Source of the DNA: Terfezia claveryi
Taxonomy: Eukaryota > Ascomycota > Pezizomycetes > Pezizales > Pezizaceae
Assembly: GCA_015179025.1 (NCBI GenBank)
Contig: WHUX01000102.1
Span: 124,001-188,000, forward strand
DNA: 64,000 bases
Direction: 5' to 3'
In this document: positions 44,378 to 54,555 of the stretch, piece after piece
Numbering within the stretch: position 1 is the first letter of the stretch
Layout: each line of letters opens with the position of its first letter
Program-made: the position numbers and the translations under genes
The notes under the pieces: model-generated
The model's database searches: none
Seen by the model: only the letters and a program-made list of their open reading frames with translations
What the model was told of the DNA's origin: nothing

Positions 44378-47055
44378 CCTTTCCACGTCCTTCCGTTGGT
44401 TAATCCACGTGTATTGCCTATTCAAGAGCTCTAACGTCTTAGCCACTCCAGGGTGCCCAGCGGCCAGGGTGTCATGGTGTTCCTTGATCAATCGAAGGCG
44501 CAACTCTCCTTCCGGCACATACAGCCGTTCGAGGTGGTAGAGGAGGCCTTCCTGGACGGTACACTCGGCTAGGGAGATCTTGGGGTGGCGGCGCTGGCCA
44601 GAATCCACTGCGGTGATAATTTCCTTGGCCAGGGGGTCGTCCATATATGCCTGTCTCACTAGTTGTCGGAGGTCAGCCTCAGCCTCAGCTTCCGCATCGG
44701 CCTCAGCCTCCGCTTCCGCTTCCGCATCAGCCTCAGCCTCAGCTTCAGCAAGGACATTGGCCGCCAGGTCAAGGTTTTCGGGCTTCAATACCACCTGATT
44801 TTGGTATTTTAGCCTTTCATCCCCCCCTTTAGGGAGATCTCCTGATCTCCGGGTTAATGCATCGGGCTTGCCCCCAGCCTTTCCTGGCCGGTATCTGATC
44901 TTGAAGTTGAACCGAGATAAGAACTCCGACCACCTAGCTTGCCTTTGGTTAAGCAGCTTGGTGGTTGTAAAATACTCAAGGTTTTTGTGGTCAGATAATA
45001 CCTCGATGATCCCCTTGGCTAATTCCAGGTGTAGTCTCCATTCCTCGAATGCTCGCACAATGGCCATTAACTCCTTATCATAGATTTCGTAATTACACTC
45101 CGCCGGGGAGTGCTTTTTGGAGAAATAGGCCACTGGGTGGAGGACTCCATCGACATACTGGGACAGGATTCCGGCGGAGACATAGTCGGAGGCATCCGTT
45201 TCCACGATGCACTCGCTATCAGGGTCAAAATGGGCCAGGATTGAGGCTGAGCAGAAGGCTTCCTTGAGGTTCTGGAAGGCGGATTGGGCTTCTGGATTCC
45301 AGTGGAAGGCCCTTTTTGTCAAGTGTGAGCCAGCTTCTACCTTCGTTTTCGTCAAGGCCGTCAGGGGTGCCGCGATTCTTGAGTATCCTAGGATAAATCG
45401 GCAGTAGAAGTTGGCAAATCCTAGGAAGGCCTGCACATCCTTCAAATTGGCTGGGGTTTCCCACTCTTGGATTGCAGCAACTTTGGCGGGGTCCATCCTA
45501 ATACCTTCCGTGGTTATGATCAAGCCCAGGTACTTCACCTCTTGGACATGGAATTCGCATTTTTCAGGCTTAAGGTACAGCCCAGCCTGCTCCAGCTTCT
45601 CCAAGACATGCCTGACATGGATTTTGTGCTCTGCCAGAGTATCTGAATAGATCAAGATATCGTCGAGGTAAGCCGTGCAGAACACATCCAGGAAGTCTCG
45701 CAGAGTGTCGTTAATAAAGTGTTGGAAAGAGGCCGGGGCATTGGTCAAGCCGAAGGGCATGACGTTGTACTCGAAGTGGCCGTAACGTGTCCGGAAGGCA
45801 GTTTTCCACTCCTCCCCCTCAGCGATCCGTACCAGGTTGTACGCCCCTCTCAAGTCCAATTTGGTGAACCATTTTGCCTTAGAAAGCCTGGCTAATGTCT
45901 CCTGGATTAGGGGTAAGGGGTATCTGTTCTTGACTGTTATCTCGTTCAGGCCACGATAATCAACACACAACCGAAGAGAGCCGTCCGACTTCTTCACGAA
46001 CAGCACAGGGGCACCCGCTGGGGAGGAGCTGTGGTGAATGAAGCTCTTGTTGAGGTTTTCTTCCAGATATTTTTTCAGAGCTTCCAGTTCCATCCGGGAC
46101 ATCCCATAGAGAGGTCCATAAGGGGGGGTCTTTCCTTCCACCAGTGGGATTGTGTGGTCGTATGGTCGATGGGGGGCAAGCTTTTCTGCTGCTTTTTCCA
46201 AGAACAGGTCAATGAATTTATGGTATTCCCCCGGAACCATGGATTTCCACTCCTCCTTGGATCTCGTCTTGTTAATCTCTAGGTTCACTTCATGTATGGA
46301 GAGAGCGTGTGCCTTCAGCTTGTGCCTCCTGGTGAGGTAAGCGAAAGCCCCTGCCCCGATAAAGCTAACGTTCAGGGGTTTTGGGGTCGCCAGGGGAAAC
46401 AGGGGAACAGGGGAAACAGGGGGAACAGGGGGAACAGGGGTAACTGGGGATACAGGGGAAACAAGGGAATTGGCATCGAGGTGCGCAGGCAGGTGCACCA
46501 CCTGGGTTGGGTAGGTTACCGGGGGTGGCAAGGCACACAGCCCAGTAACGGTGGCCTTTGGATTTCCGCAGTGTTTTTTGCAAAACTGGCTGTTGAACTG
46601 CAGGGTATAAGAGCCGAAGCTGACCGATACATCGTGCATTCTTAGCCACGGGATTCCGAGCACAATCGGGTATTTGAGCTTAGTCACAAACATCGGGAGG
46701 GCTTCGGAGTGATCCCCGACTAGGGCAGGCACGCACGCGATATCGGTGATATTCCCGGAGGAGATGGGTCGACCGTCGATGACATCCAGAACACGGGGGG
46801 TTTTTAGCTTTGACGTGGGTATGGAGAATTTACTGACAAAGGCCTGGTCAATGAAGGCAATTCCTGAAGCTCCGCAATCTATAAGGGCTGACGTGGTGAT
46901 TATTCTATCATTGATATTAAGGGAGATAGATACAACAAAATACTCGCTGAACAAGCGAGATTCGTCAACAGCGGAAGAAACAGAAAATGCAGACAAAGAT
47001 AAATGACCCATGATAGGTCCCTTGCTAGTGTCAGCAACTAGGCAAGGGACTCTGC
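44378..47055 (-). pseudogene. pol: Gypsy-1 pol, first part: PR, RT, RNase H, integrase zinc motif
   Basis: Open throughout from the frameshift site to the Gypsy-2 insertion. Protease LIDCGASGIAFIDQ near 46900-46860; a Pro/Val-rich linker near 46440; RT with [20 protein letters not shown] near 46000-45950 and [10 protein letters not shown] near 45670-45640; RNase H with VETDASDY near 45200 and [15 protein letters not shown] near 44995-44955; HHDTLAAGHPGVAKTL of the integrase zinc motif near 44480-44430. The last codons after 44378 in the open frame belong to the inserted LTR and are not element protein. Confidence 0.93.
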
Positions 47056-48159
47056 TTTTCCCGACTCCTCTGGGGTCTCGGACACCACATGTATGGCCAG
47101 GGAGCGATTCTTGCGGAGGGGACATGCCACGATAAAATGGTCCACCTTTCCGCATGCAATGTACAAACCCTGAGTGCGGCGACAGTCCCTTTCCTCCTGG
47201 GTAAGACGAGGTCTACCTGCTGACAGGTCCATGGGGGCAGCCCCACCTGCTACCAGGGAGGGGTGTGTAGGCTTGTTGACTAGTGTGGGTTGTTGTTGTT
47301 GGGTGCGTGCTGTCAGAAATGGTGTATGGGGAGTCGAGGTCGGGAGTGTCTTTTGGGGGGCTCTGAGTGCCGCTGTCTGCTGTTCCACCCAGCTAGCTTG
47401 TTCAATAAGTCCCTCCAGGGTCTTGGTCGGTGGGCAGTAAACCAGAGACTTTTTCAGCTCGAAGGTAAGCCCGTCTTTGAACTGATCGAGCTTGGCTTCG
47501 TTATTCCAATTAAGCTCTGCTGCTAGCCTGGAGAACTCAGCGACATAGGCTGACAGTTCGTTGTGTTTTTGCTTGAGGTCTCGCAGGGCCCTGCTGGCAG
47601 TTCCTTTAGGATCCGGGTCTCCGAAGGCTCGGTCCAGGATTGCCATTAGTGCTGGGATGTCTACCAGATCAATCCCCGTGGCCTTGACGAAGGGCTGTAC
47701 CTGGTCCATGGCCTTACCCTCCAGTAGGCCATAGACGTATGAGAGCTGGTGGTGGACGGTGGGGAACTTCGCCGAGTCCCTAGAGAGTTTTATCTGCACA
47801 GAGTTTTTCCATGCTCGTAGCCGGCCCTGGTCCCCATTAAACTTGGGCGGGGTGGGTAGGTCTTGTGTTTTCTGGTTTTTTGGACCATCGGTCAGGTCCA
47901 AAGCACGAGTCAATCTCCAGATGGTTATCCTGTCCTCTGCTGCATCTTCTCGGAGGAGGGTTATTTCATCTTCAGCTTCTCGGATTCGCCTTTCGGCTTT
48001 CTGAAGGTCCGCACCTTGTTGTTCGCCGATAGCATAAGTATCTGTGAATATCTCGATCACAGTTCGTCGGTATGCTGATAGTTCTGTCGGGTCTGATGGG
48101 ATCGGAGTCGCCCTCCAGGCTGCGAATCTATCGGTGGGTAGTGGAATGTTCGCGGACAT
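47038..48159 (-). CDS. gag: Gypsy-1 Gag, 373 aa, zinc knuckle missing its first Cys
   Basis: Start at MSANIPLPTDRFAAW (48159), matching the Gypsy-2 start; the longer open frame upstream runs into the LTR. Probable coiled coil at residues 30-80 (KAERRIREAEDEITLLREDA), gag fold with LPTPPKFNGDQGRLRAW, RDLKQKHNELSAYVAEFSRL and YCPPTKTLEGLIEQASWVEQ, then a linker rich in Thr, Pro and Gln. The knuckle reads YIACGKVDHFIVAC: the first Cys is Tyr (TGC to TAC), which should weaken RNA binding. No stops inside. It would form the particle shell and bring in Gag-Pol through frameshifting. Confidence 0.9.
   Translation of the reverse strand: MSANIPLPTDRFAAWRATPIPSDPTELSAYRRTVIEIFTDTYAIGEQQGADLQKAERRIREAEDEITLLREDAAEDRITIWRLTRALDLTDGPKNQKTQDLPTPPKFNGDQGRLRAWKNSVQIKLSRDSAKFPTVHHQLSYVYGLLEGKAMDQVQPFVKATGIDLVDIPALMAILDRAFGDPDPKGTASRALRDLKQKHNELSAYVAEFSRLAAELNWNNEAKLDQFKDGLTFELKKSLVYCPPTKTLEGLIEQASWVEQQTAALRAPQKTLPTSTPHTPFLTARTQQQQPTLVNKPTHPSLVAGGAAPMDLSAGRPRLTQEERDCRRTQGLYIACGKVDHFIVACPLRKNRSLAIHVVSETPEESGKAESLA
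47056..47062 (-). promoter_or_regulatory. candidate -1 frameshift site G GGA AAA (Gypsy-1)
   Basis: In gag phase TCG GGA AAA GCA, six codons before the TAG at 47038-47040. Pol is in the minus-one frame and overlaps gag by over 100 bases. Confidence 0.62.
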
Positions 48160-48190
48160 TGTACCGGTTGGTCTGAAAGATCCAACGTAG

Positions 48191-48750
48191 TGTAACGAGG
48201 GCTCTGGGGGACAAGGCGACCAAGGGGTATGCCGGGGAAGTGGCAAGGGGCAATAGCACACGTAGGAGCGCTACGTGTGTGATCGGGGAAAGGCTAGAGT
48301 AAGACACACGTAGGAACGCTACGTGTGTGACCAGGGGAAGACTGAGACGGGGGCAAGGGCAAGAGGCAAGAGGCAAGAGGCAAGAGGCAAGAGGCAAGAG
48401 GCAAGAGACACGAGACACGCAGAGGCAGTTGCCACGTGTGTCAAGGGAGGCAGCTGTACTGCAGAGTTGTTGTTCGAGACAAGGATGTGCACAAGGGAGG
48501 TGCACAAGCGCGGGGGAAGCAAGGTCCTGTATTGGGTATACAAGACGTTGGATGGGGATCCAACGAGAGGGCGGAGAGAGCAAGCTATATATACAGGCTT
48601 CCTTCCTGGCCAAGGCCACCGGAAGGAATAAGGTTCCCGAGACCCCTTATCTCGAGAACAGAGATAACAGCGATATCAATCAACAATAACGAGAGTCGGA
48701 CAGAATCCTGTCCGACTCTCAAACCTGGCTAGGAAAGGACGGTTGTGACA
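48191..48750 (-). repeat. Gypsy-1 5' LTR
   Basis: Plus-strand ends TGTAACG and GTGACA, followed by GATGG at 48751-48755. Same internal hairpins and AGGCAAG 7-mers as the 3' LTR. Confidence 0.93.
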
Positions 48751-48916
48751 GATGGAGCTAAAGTAGAGGGGGACTGGGGGAATAGTGCAGATGGGGCTAG
48801 AGTGGGAGGGGGGGAGAATTATGCTGGTCCATTTCTGTGAGTTCTTTGGGGGTTTGCGGGGCTATAGGAAGACAAGTCCATAAGTCAAATCCTCCTCCTT
48901 CGGCATACATATCCAT
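48751..48916 (-). pseudogene. gene X pseudogene, 5' part
   Basis: Frame from an ATG at 48916 (MDMYAEGGGFDLWTCLPIAP) through PQTPKELTEMDQHNSPPLPL to the Gypsy-1 boundary; with one GATGG copy it continues without a shift into 36075. Two TAGs replace likely Gln codons in the Pro-rich stretch. The frame is open upstream too (LILFLKHIGRLYAI), so the true start or a splice site may be further up. The region 48917-49330 holds no other gene. Confidence 0.55.
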
Positions 48917-49052
48917 AATGGCATAGAGCCTACCTATATGTTTCAGAAACAGTATAAGGTTCGAATTCTAGCTAGGACACCTGAGGAGTCTAGTACAAGA
49001 GAGTTAGTAAGTCATATATATGGCAGGAAAGTGAGTCTTACTCTGATGTGTG

Positions 49053-49064
49053 CTGTGGTTCATT
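49053..49064 (+). repeat. internal copy of the CACTA-like terminal sequence
   Basis: CTGTGGTTCATT, identical to bases 3-14 of the 33419 terminus and in the same orientation, followed by similar GAGAT/GGTTTC words. Either a second left end, or an internal repeat. Confidence 0.5.
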
Positions 49065-49319
49065 GAAATTTCGACAAGTTCAATCAAAAGAGTGAGATCT
49101 GAAGAGGTTTCAATAAGAAGTGGGGGAAGAATGCAAACTTGCACAGTCATCAAATGCTTGACCGAGACCATGAAAAGGTTTTAACATTAAACCTTAACTA
49201 AAACCTAGAGGTTTCGAACTTGTAACACTTGTGATTTTTATTGTAATATGACAAATCAACAAGACTTATAATATGAATAAAGGCCCTTGTATAGTTCTTG
49301 TAGATGTCTACACCTTGTA

Positions 49320-49918
49320 GTATTCCAAAAGTCTCGCAAAGGTCTCAAAAAGGTCTCAAAAAGGTCTCAGCAAACATTCACTCCGGATAACTCTAGGAAT
49401 ATACATATATATGCTGGACCCTGCCGTGTTTCTCAAGACACGTGGCAGGCCCTTGATTCTTGTGAATATCTAAAAGATATTCATCCTAGGCAGGGTATGC
49501 AGGTCAATATGCCTATTCGGGGAATTTTCACGGTAAGGTCTCGGAAAGCTCTCATAAAGGTCTCGGAAAGCTCTGACAAAAGGTCTTAGTCAAACCTTTG
49601 TGAGAGCTTTCCGAGGCCTTTAACATATATACTAAAGGCTCTGGTAAAGGTCTCAGTCAAACGTTTGCTCAGGATAACTCCATGAACACACATATATATG
49701 CTGGAGCCTGCCATGTGTCTCAAGACATGCAGCAGGCCCTTGATTCTTGTGAATATCTAAAAGATATTAATCCTGGGCAGGGTATGCAGGTCAATATGCC
49801 TATTCGGGGAATTTTCGTGGAAAGGTCTCAGAAAGCTCTAACAAAGGTCTCAGGAAGCTCTTACAAAGGTTTGACTGAGACCTTTTATGAGAGCTTTCCG
49901 AGGCCTTTAACATATATA
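49320..49918 (+). repeat. hairpin-rich repeat array, left part (about two 280-bp units)
   Basis: Each unit contains, in order: GGTCTCAGTCAAACGTT, GATAACTC, a CCTGCCGCGT...ACGCGGCAGG-type inverted repeat, GAATATCTAAAAGATATTC (perfect hairpin), CAATATGCCTATTCGGGGAA, and a long inverted pair based on GAAAGCTCTCACAAAGG. The array is interrupted at 49919 by a later insertion and resumes at 51724. Confidence 0.85.
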
Positions 49919-49949
49919 TGTTCTGGTCCGTTCCGGGATCCGGGCCATA

Positions 49950-49982
49950 CCGGTATGGCCCGGTCCATACCGGTATGGACTG
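49950..49982. repeat. tandem 18-bp perfect palindromes
   Basis: GGCCATACCGGTATGGCC immediately followed by GGTCCATACCGGTATGGAC: two copies of the CCATACCGGTATGG core inside the left end of the element. Three matching copies lie at 51622-51708 at its right end. Confidence 0.8.
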
Positions 49983-50709
49983 GATATCGCAATGGACCAG
50001 GCCGTTTCGGGATTAAATTGTTCAATGTCACGGATAGCAACAAGGATTTACTACAACACTACAGCGGCTACAGCGACATTAAAAGTACTAAATAGGGACA
50101 TATCCGATATGAAGGTAATTTTGTAACAACATTTGGTCAACGGAGATAACATAAGTGACCTATCGAAGAAAATACTCAGTAGAGGTATACCCGAAATGAA
50201 GGTTATTATATAGAGAAACATTAGGTCAAAGAACAAGAGGTTGTAGCATGTGCAATAGTAGCCTTTAAAGATCACGATACCATAACTTCTTTGCAACAAA
50301 CACAAGTATTTTAACCATTGCTTTGCTTAATTACACTCTTACCGGTCTCTACAATATTACACTCTTACCACCAGCGGAAGCATACAAAACACCATTATCT
50401 AGAGCCAGCGGAAGCATGAATTGCAAGCATATATAGAGGCCGAAAAGCCATCATTTCTATATGTTTGTCTTCTCATTCATTTCCCATATATGGGTATTTC
50501 CTCCTTTGTGCTAGGTTTTGCCAATTGCAGGAGGAGCCCCAACCGATGTGGCGGGATAATTGTAGGTAAGACATATAATCTGGTTTTAAGACAGCACCAG
50601 TCGATCCAATGGCTGGTAGCAAGACACGACAAGTCCCTATTTCCAAGGTGTGCCCGGCTGGGACTTAGAGCTTTTCTCCTGTTCATTCCTTCCAAATAAT
50701 TTTGCTGGC

Positions 50710-51190
50710 TCAATTCTACCTGGTTTGCTCGCTCATTTTCTCGCTCATTTTCTCGCTAATTTGCTTGCTCGATTCTAGGCTGATTTGCTCACTCGATTGT
50801 ATGCTGATTTGCTTGCTTGATTCTAGGCTGATTTGCTCGCTCGATTATATGTTGATTTGCTCGCTCGATTCTAGGCTGATTTCCTCGCTCGATTCTATGC
50901 CAGTAGTGATTTCCTTGCTCAATTCTCTGCTGATTTCCTTTCTCAATTCTAGGCTGATTTGCTTGCTCGATTCTATGCTGGTTTGCTCGCTCATTTTCTC
51001 GCTGATTTGCTTGCTCGATTCTAGGCTGATTTGCTTGCTCGATTGTATGCTGATTTGCTTGCTCGATTGTAGGCTGATTTCCTCACTCGATTCGGTGATA
51101 TCTTTGCTCAATTCTCTACTGATTTCCTCGCTCAATTCTAGGCTGATTTCCTCGCTCGATTCTAGGCTGAGTTGCTTGCTCAATTCTAGC
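50710..51190 (-). repeat. 24-bp tandem array
   Basis: Plus-strand unit GATTTGCTCGCTCGATTCTA plus GGCT, about 19 copies. 24 is a multiple of three, so stop-free frames with 8-residue repeats occur on both strands. Reverse complement of the unit in the array at 55655-56430. Confidence 0.9.
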
Positions 51191-51723
51191 GGATATCTAG
51201 GTTAATATGGACAGTGAATTGCAGGCTCATATGGATGGCGAATCTAGGATTCTAGGGACGCGGATGTGAAGGCTGGTACAGATGGGGGTTTTGAGGCGCA
51301 GCGTGTTAGATAGCCTTATTAGATAATCGTGAGAATAAAATGGATTATTTCAAAATGCATATAATGCAGGTGAACTACAAGAACAAGCGCGGTAGCGCGG
51401 GCGTGGATATGCTGGGAGACCATTTGCGTTGGAGTTTGGAATGGGATGGTGACTGCGTAGAGGGTAGAGGTTAAGGTAGATATGAATCTAGGAATATGGC
51501 ATCAAATGATTTACATTGGTTAGGCCAAATAAGTTGGGTGTGCGTAAGGAAATATAAGAAGATATGAATATTTATGCCATCCCGGAACGGCCTGGGTAAT
51601 CTCGCAATCTCGCAACGGCCCGGTCCATACCGGTATGGGGGGCTATACCGGTATGGCCTGGGCAATCCTGAAACGGCCCGGTCCATACCGGTATGGCCTG
51701 GAATCCCGGAATGGATCAGAACA

Positions 51724-52350
51724 TATATACTAAAGGCTCTAGCAAAGGTCTCAGTCAAACGTTCACTCCAGATAACTCCACGAACACACATATATATGTT
51801 GGAGCTTACCGCGTATCTCAAGACATGCGGCAGGCCCTTGATTCTTGTGAATATCTAAAAGATATTCATCATACAGGTCAATATGCCTATTCGGGGAATT
51901 TTTGAGGAAAGGTCTCGGAAAGCTCTCACAAAGGTCTCGGAAAGCTCTTACAAAAGGTCTTAGTCAAACCTTTGTGAGACCTTTCTAAGGCCTTTAACAT
52001 ATATGCTAAAGGCTCTGGCAAAGGTCTCAGTCAAACGTTTGCTCAAGATAACTCCACAAACATACATATATATGCTGGAGCCTGCCGCGTATCTCAAGAC
52101 ACGCGGCAGGCCCTTGATTCTTATGAATATCTAAAAGATATTCATCATGCAGGTCAATATGCCTATTCGGGGAATTTTCGCGGAAAGGTCTTGGAAAGCT
52201 CTCACAAAGGTCTTGGAAAGCTCTCATAAAAGGTCTCAGTCAAACCTTTGTGAGAGCTTTCTGAGGCCTTTAACATATATGCTAAAGACTCTAGCAAAGG
52301 TCTCAGTCAAACGTTCGCTCGAGATAACTCTATAAATACATATATATATT
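51724..52350 (+). repeat. hairpin-rich repeat array, right part
   Basis: Two more units and the start of a third, same order of hairpins as 49320-49918. The best example of the GC-rich hairpin is CCTGCCGCGTATCTCAAGAC then ACGCGGCAGG at about 52081-52110. Confidence 0.85.
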
Positions 52351-52403
52351 CTATAAGAAAGCCTTAAATTCAAAAGTAAAAAAATTCAAACAAAAAGATG
52401 AAA

Positions 52404-53963
52404 CTACATGTCCTCGAAATCTTCTTCGTCTTGCACCATGTTCTCATCCTCGAAATCACCTATATCCGAATCCTCTACCTCTCTGATTTCGGCCTTAATC
52501 ATGTCCATCAATCTTTGTAGCCTCCTCTTTATGATCTCAATGCTCGGTTTCCCTTCTCCATTTATCAAGCCCTTAATTGCCTGTTCGACCGCAATTATAT
52601 TATCTTTGTCCTCGTCTTCAACTAAATCACGTTTCATCTCCTCCACTGCCTCATCTACGTCCAACTTAATGACAGGAATATGTATCTGAAATTTCCTCTC
52701 TTGTTACAATTTTTCGTTCACCTGTAGTTACTTATTAATCTGCTGCTTTCGCTTACATGTGTCTACCCGGGAAACTACCTCCGCTGGAGAATTGTGTTCT
52801 TTGTTTTTATGGACCGTTCTGCGTAAGATTGGAGTAGGAGACTTTAAGGAAGTATATGGGGTAGGAGATTTGGACGAGGAGCCTGGGGTAGAAGATTTTG
52901 AGGATGACCCTGAGGCAGGAGATTTGGATGAGGAGCCTGGGGCAGGAGATTTTGAGGAAGTGTATGGGGTAGGAGATTTAGACGAGGAGCCTGAGGTAGA
53001 AGATTTTGAGGAAGTGTGTTGGGTAGGAGATTTTGAGGATGACCCTGAGGCAGGAGATTTGGATAAGGAGCCTGGGGCAGGAGATTTTGAGGAATTGTAT
53101 GGAGTAGGAGATTTGGACAAGGAGCCTGGGGTAGAAGATTTTGAGGAAGTGTGTAGGGTAGAAGATTTTGAGGATGACCTTGAGGCAGGAGATTTGGATG
53201 GGGAGCCTGTGGCAGGAGAGGTCTTGTTGGCATTATCTTTCGGAGTAGTATTCATCTTATTTCCCCGTAGTATTATTCCCAGCGATCACATCGTTCCCGG
53301 ACGATGTGATCTGTGTAGATGAGCCCGGATTCTGTTCATCACTCCCCTCAGCCGTTGTATCCGTAGTCTTTCTCCGACGAACTCTCCTTTTCTCAGTAAG
53401 GATCCTATCTGCAATATCTCTTGACATTAGGTATGGTACTTTCTTTGTCCTCTTAGCAGCAAGTCATTCTTGGATTCTCTACTTCATGAGGACCTTAGCT
53501 GCTTCTATATTCTTGTTTTTTTCAGCAAAATGGCCAGAGCCCTGAGGAATTCTTCTGCTGCCCAAGGTAGCATAAGGTCACGGAGGTCCTCCTCACAGTT
53601 GTCACTCCAAGCCTTTACCAGCCTTTCCACTGCATTTGCCTTTCTTTTTTCAGATTTCTCATGAACCTTGGATAGAGGGATAAGAATAGTTGAGTATGCG
53701 AGATCCAGCTCCAAATTACCCCTATTTGCCTTTATTTCTTCAAAATCTTCATTACCCTATTCATAAATTATGCGTTTTTATACATCTGCAGCATATGCTA
53801 TCTTTTCCATCTGGCCCTGAACTAATCTTGACACTTCTGTTGCCAGTTCCCACTTTTGCCGACCCTCTAGGTTGTCTAATGCTTCACAGTATCTTGATTC
53901 GAGGTCGAAACTTTTGCTGATGAGACGGTTGGCAATGGCCACAACGTTGGCATTTGCAGACAT
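52404..53963 (-). pseudogene. gene Y pseudogene: Ser/Pro/Lys-repeat protein, unknown function
   Basis: One minus-strand frame of 520 codons from MSANANVVAIANRLISKSFD (53963) to a TAG-type end at 52404, with no frameshift and about eight stops, all readable as CAA/CAG or CGA changed by C-to-T. N-terminal third is probably helical (ALDNLEGRQKWELATEVSRL, KRKANAVERLVKAWSDN). The middle (53230-52850) is a degenerate repeat of SSKSP, TPYTSSKSPAPGS and similar, basic and disordered. The C-terminus is acidic with a helical part (IEIIKRRLQRLMDMIKAEIR) and ends EDEENMV-like residues. I recognise no family. Its place between the CACTA-like ends suggests an accessory gene, but this is inference. The acidic frame on the plus strand at 52759-53322 is its shadow. 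Confidence 0.55.
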
Positions 53964-54555
53964 ATTTGCGAAATAAATTTCCGGATGGCACTGGTTATAG
54001 ACCGTTAATGTGATATTATGTTAGTTGGGGGGGATGTGTGCCTTAAGTACTCATAAATTTATGAGTGACAGTTAACCAGTTTGGCCATCTTAGTCCTACT
54101 TGAATGTATATGTAGCCTTCCGTTTGTTTGCCTAGATTATGACCATTTGCTTGGAAATTTATTTAGTTAGCCATTGAAGTATGACCATCTTCTAGTATCT
54201 ACACTTCTACCTTCAACTGCCCTTGGTCAGTCATGGGTTTTTTTCCCCACCCTTTATTGTCCGTCATAATGAAACTATCGAAGTTCACACTATTATATAT
54301 AGTGAGACAGGGTATAGGACTGCTAGGCTGCAAAAAGAGACTATTCAGGCTTCGGATACCTAAAGAGAAGGTAAGAAGCCTATCTTCAGCTTGCTCTGTA
54401 GCCGAAGACAGTTGAACTAAAGCTCTCAAACCTTCCGTGTATCTCATGGAAGAGCAGAAGGTTTACCAGTCTTCATAGATCTGATTAGAAAGTTATGGTG
54501 TAGTCTAGTCTAGTCTGGTTGGCACAAGCCTCTCGTAGTCTGGTCATGTGGTAGT
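53964..54555. other. upstream region of gene Y; no gene seen
   Basis: Contains a TATA-like TATATATAATAG on the minus strand near 54293-54304, some 330 bp before the gene Y ATG, which could be its promoter. A minus-strand 82-codon frame at 54199-54447 has no recognisable features. Confidence 0.3.

Larger units (their letters stand above)
36081..48750 (-). mobile_element. Gypsy-1: chromovirus retrotransposon, outer element of the nested pair
   Basis: LTRs at 36081-36643 (563 bp) and 48191-48750 (560 bp), about 97% alike by eye, flanked by GATGG (36076-36080 and 48751-48755). It inserted in gene X. Reading right to left: LTR, gag, pol up to 44378, then the insertion of Gypsy-2, then the rest of pol from 37998, then the LTR. 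Own length about 6.29 kb. Apart from the insertion and a changed zinc-knuckle Cys, gag and pol are open, so it was probably active shortly before Gypsy-2 hit it. Confidence 0.95.
49919..51723. mobile_element. palindrome-ended non-coding DNA element (1805 bp)
   Basis: Ends TGTTCTGGTCCGTTCCGGGA at 49919 and, on the other strand, TGTTCTGATCCATTCCGGGA from 51723; both then continue into CCATACCGGTATGG palindromes. Flanks are TATATA on both sides (49913-49918 and 51724-51729), and the flanking hairpin array joins cleanly without it. No transposase. The interior holds a 24-bp array (50710-51190) and unrecognised sequence at 50000-50700 and 51190-51600. Class unknown. Confidence 0.7.

Noticed and set aside
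48940..48990. tRNA gene, because of GGTTCGAATTC resembling a B box
   Set aside because: The five bases on either side do not form a T-stem and no matching A box or acceptor stem was found.
50421..50699. A 92-codon frame with hydrophobic stretch
   Set aside because: No recognisable domain and no clear gene signals; it lies in a non-coding transposon interior.
52759..53322. Acidic repeat protein (GDLDEEPGAGDFEE) on the plus strand
   Set aside because: It is the antisense of the SSKSP repeat of gene Y, whose minus-strand frame is much longer and continues beyond the repeat on both sides.
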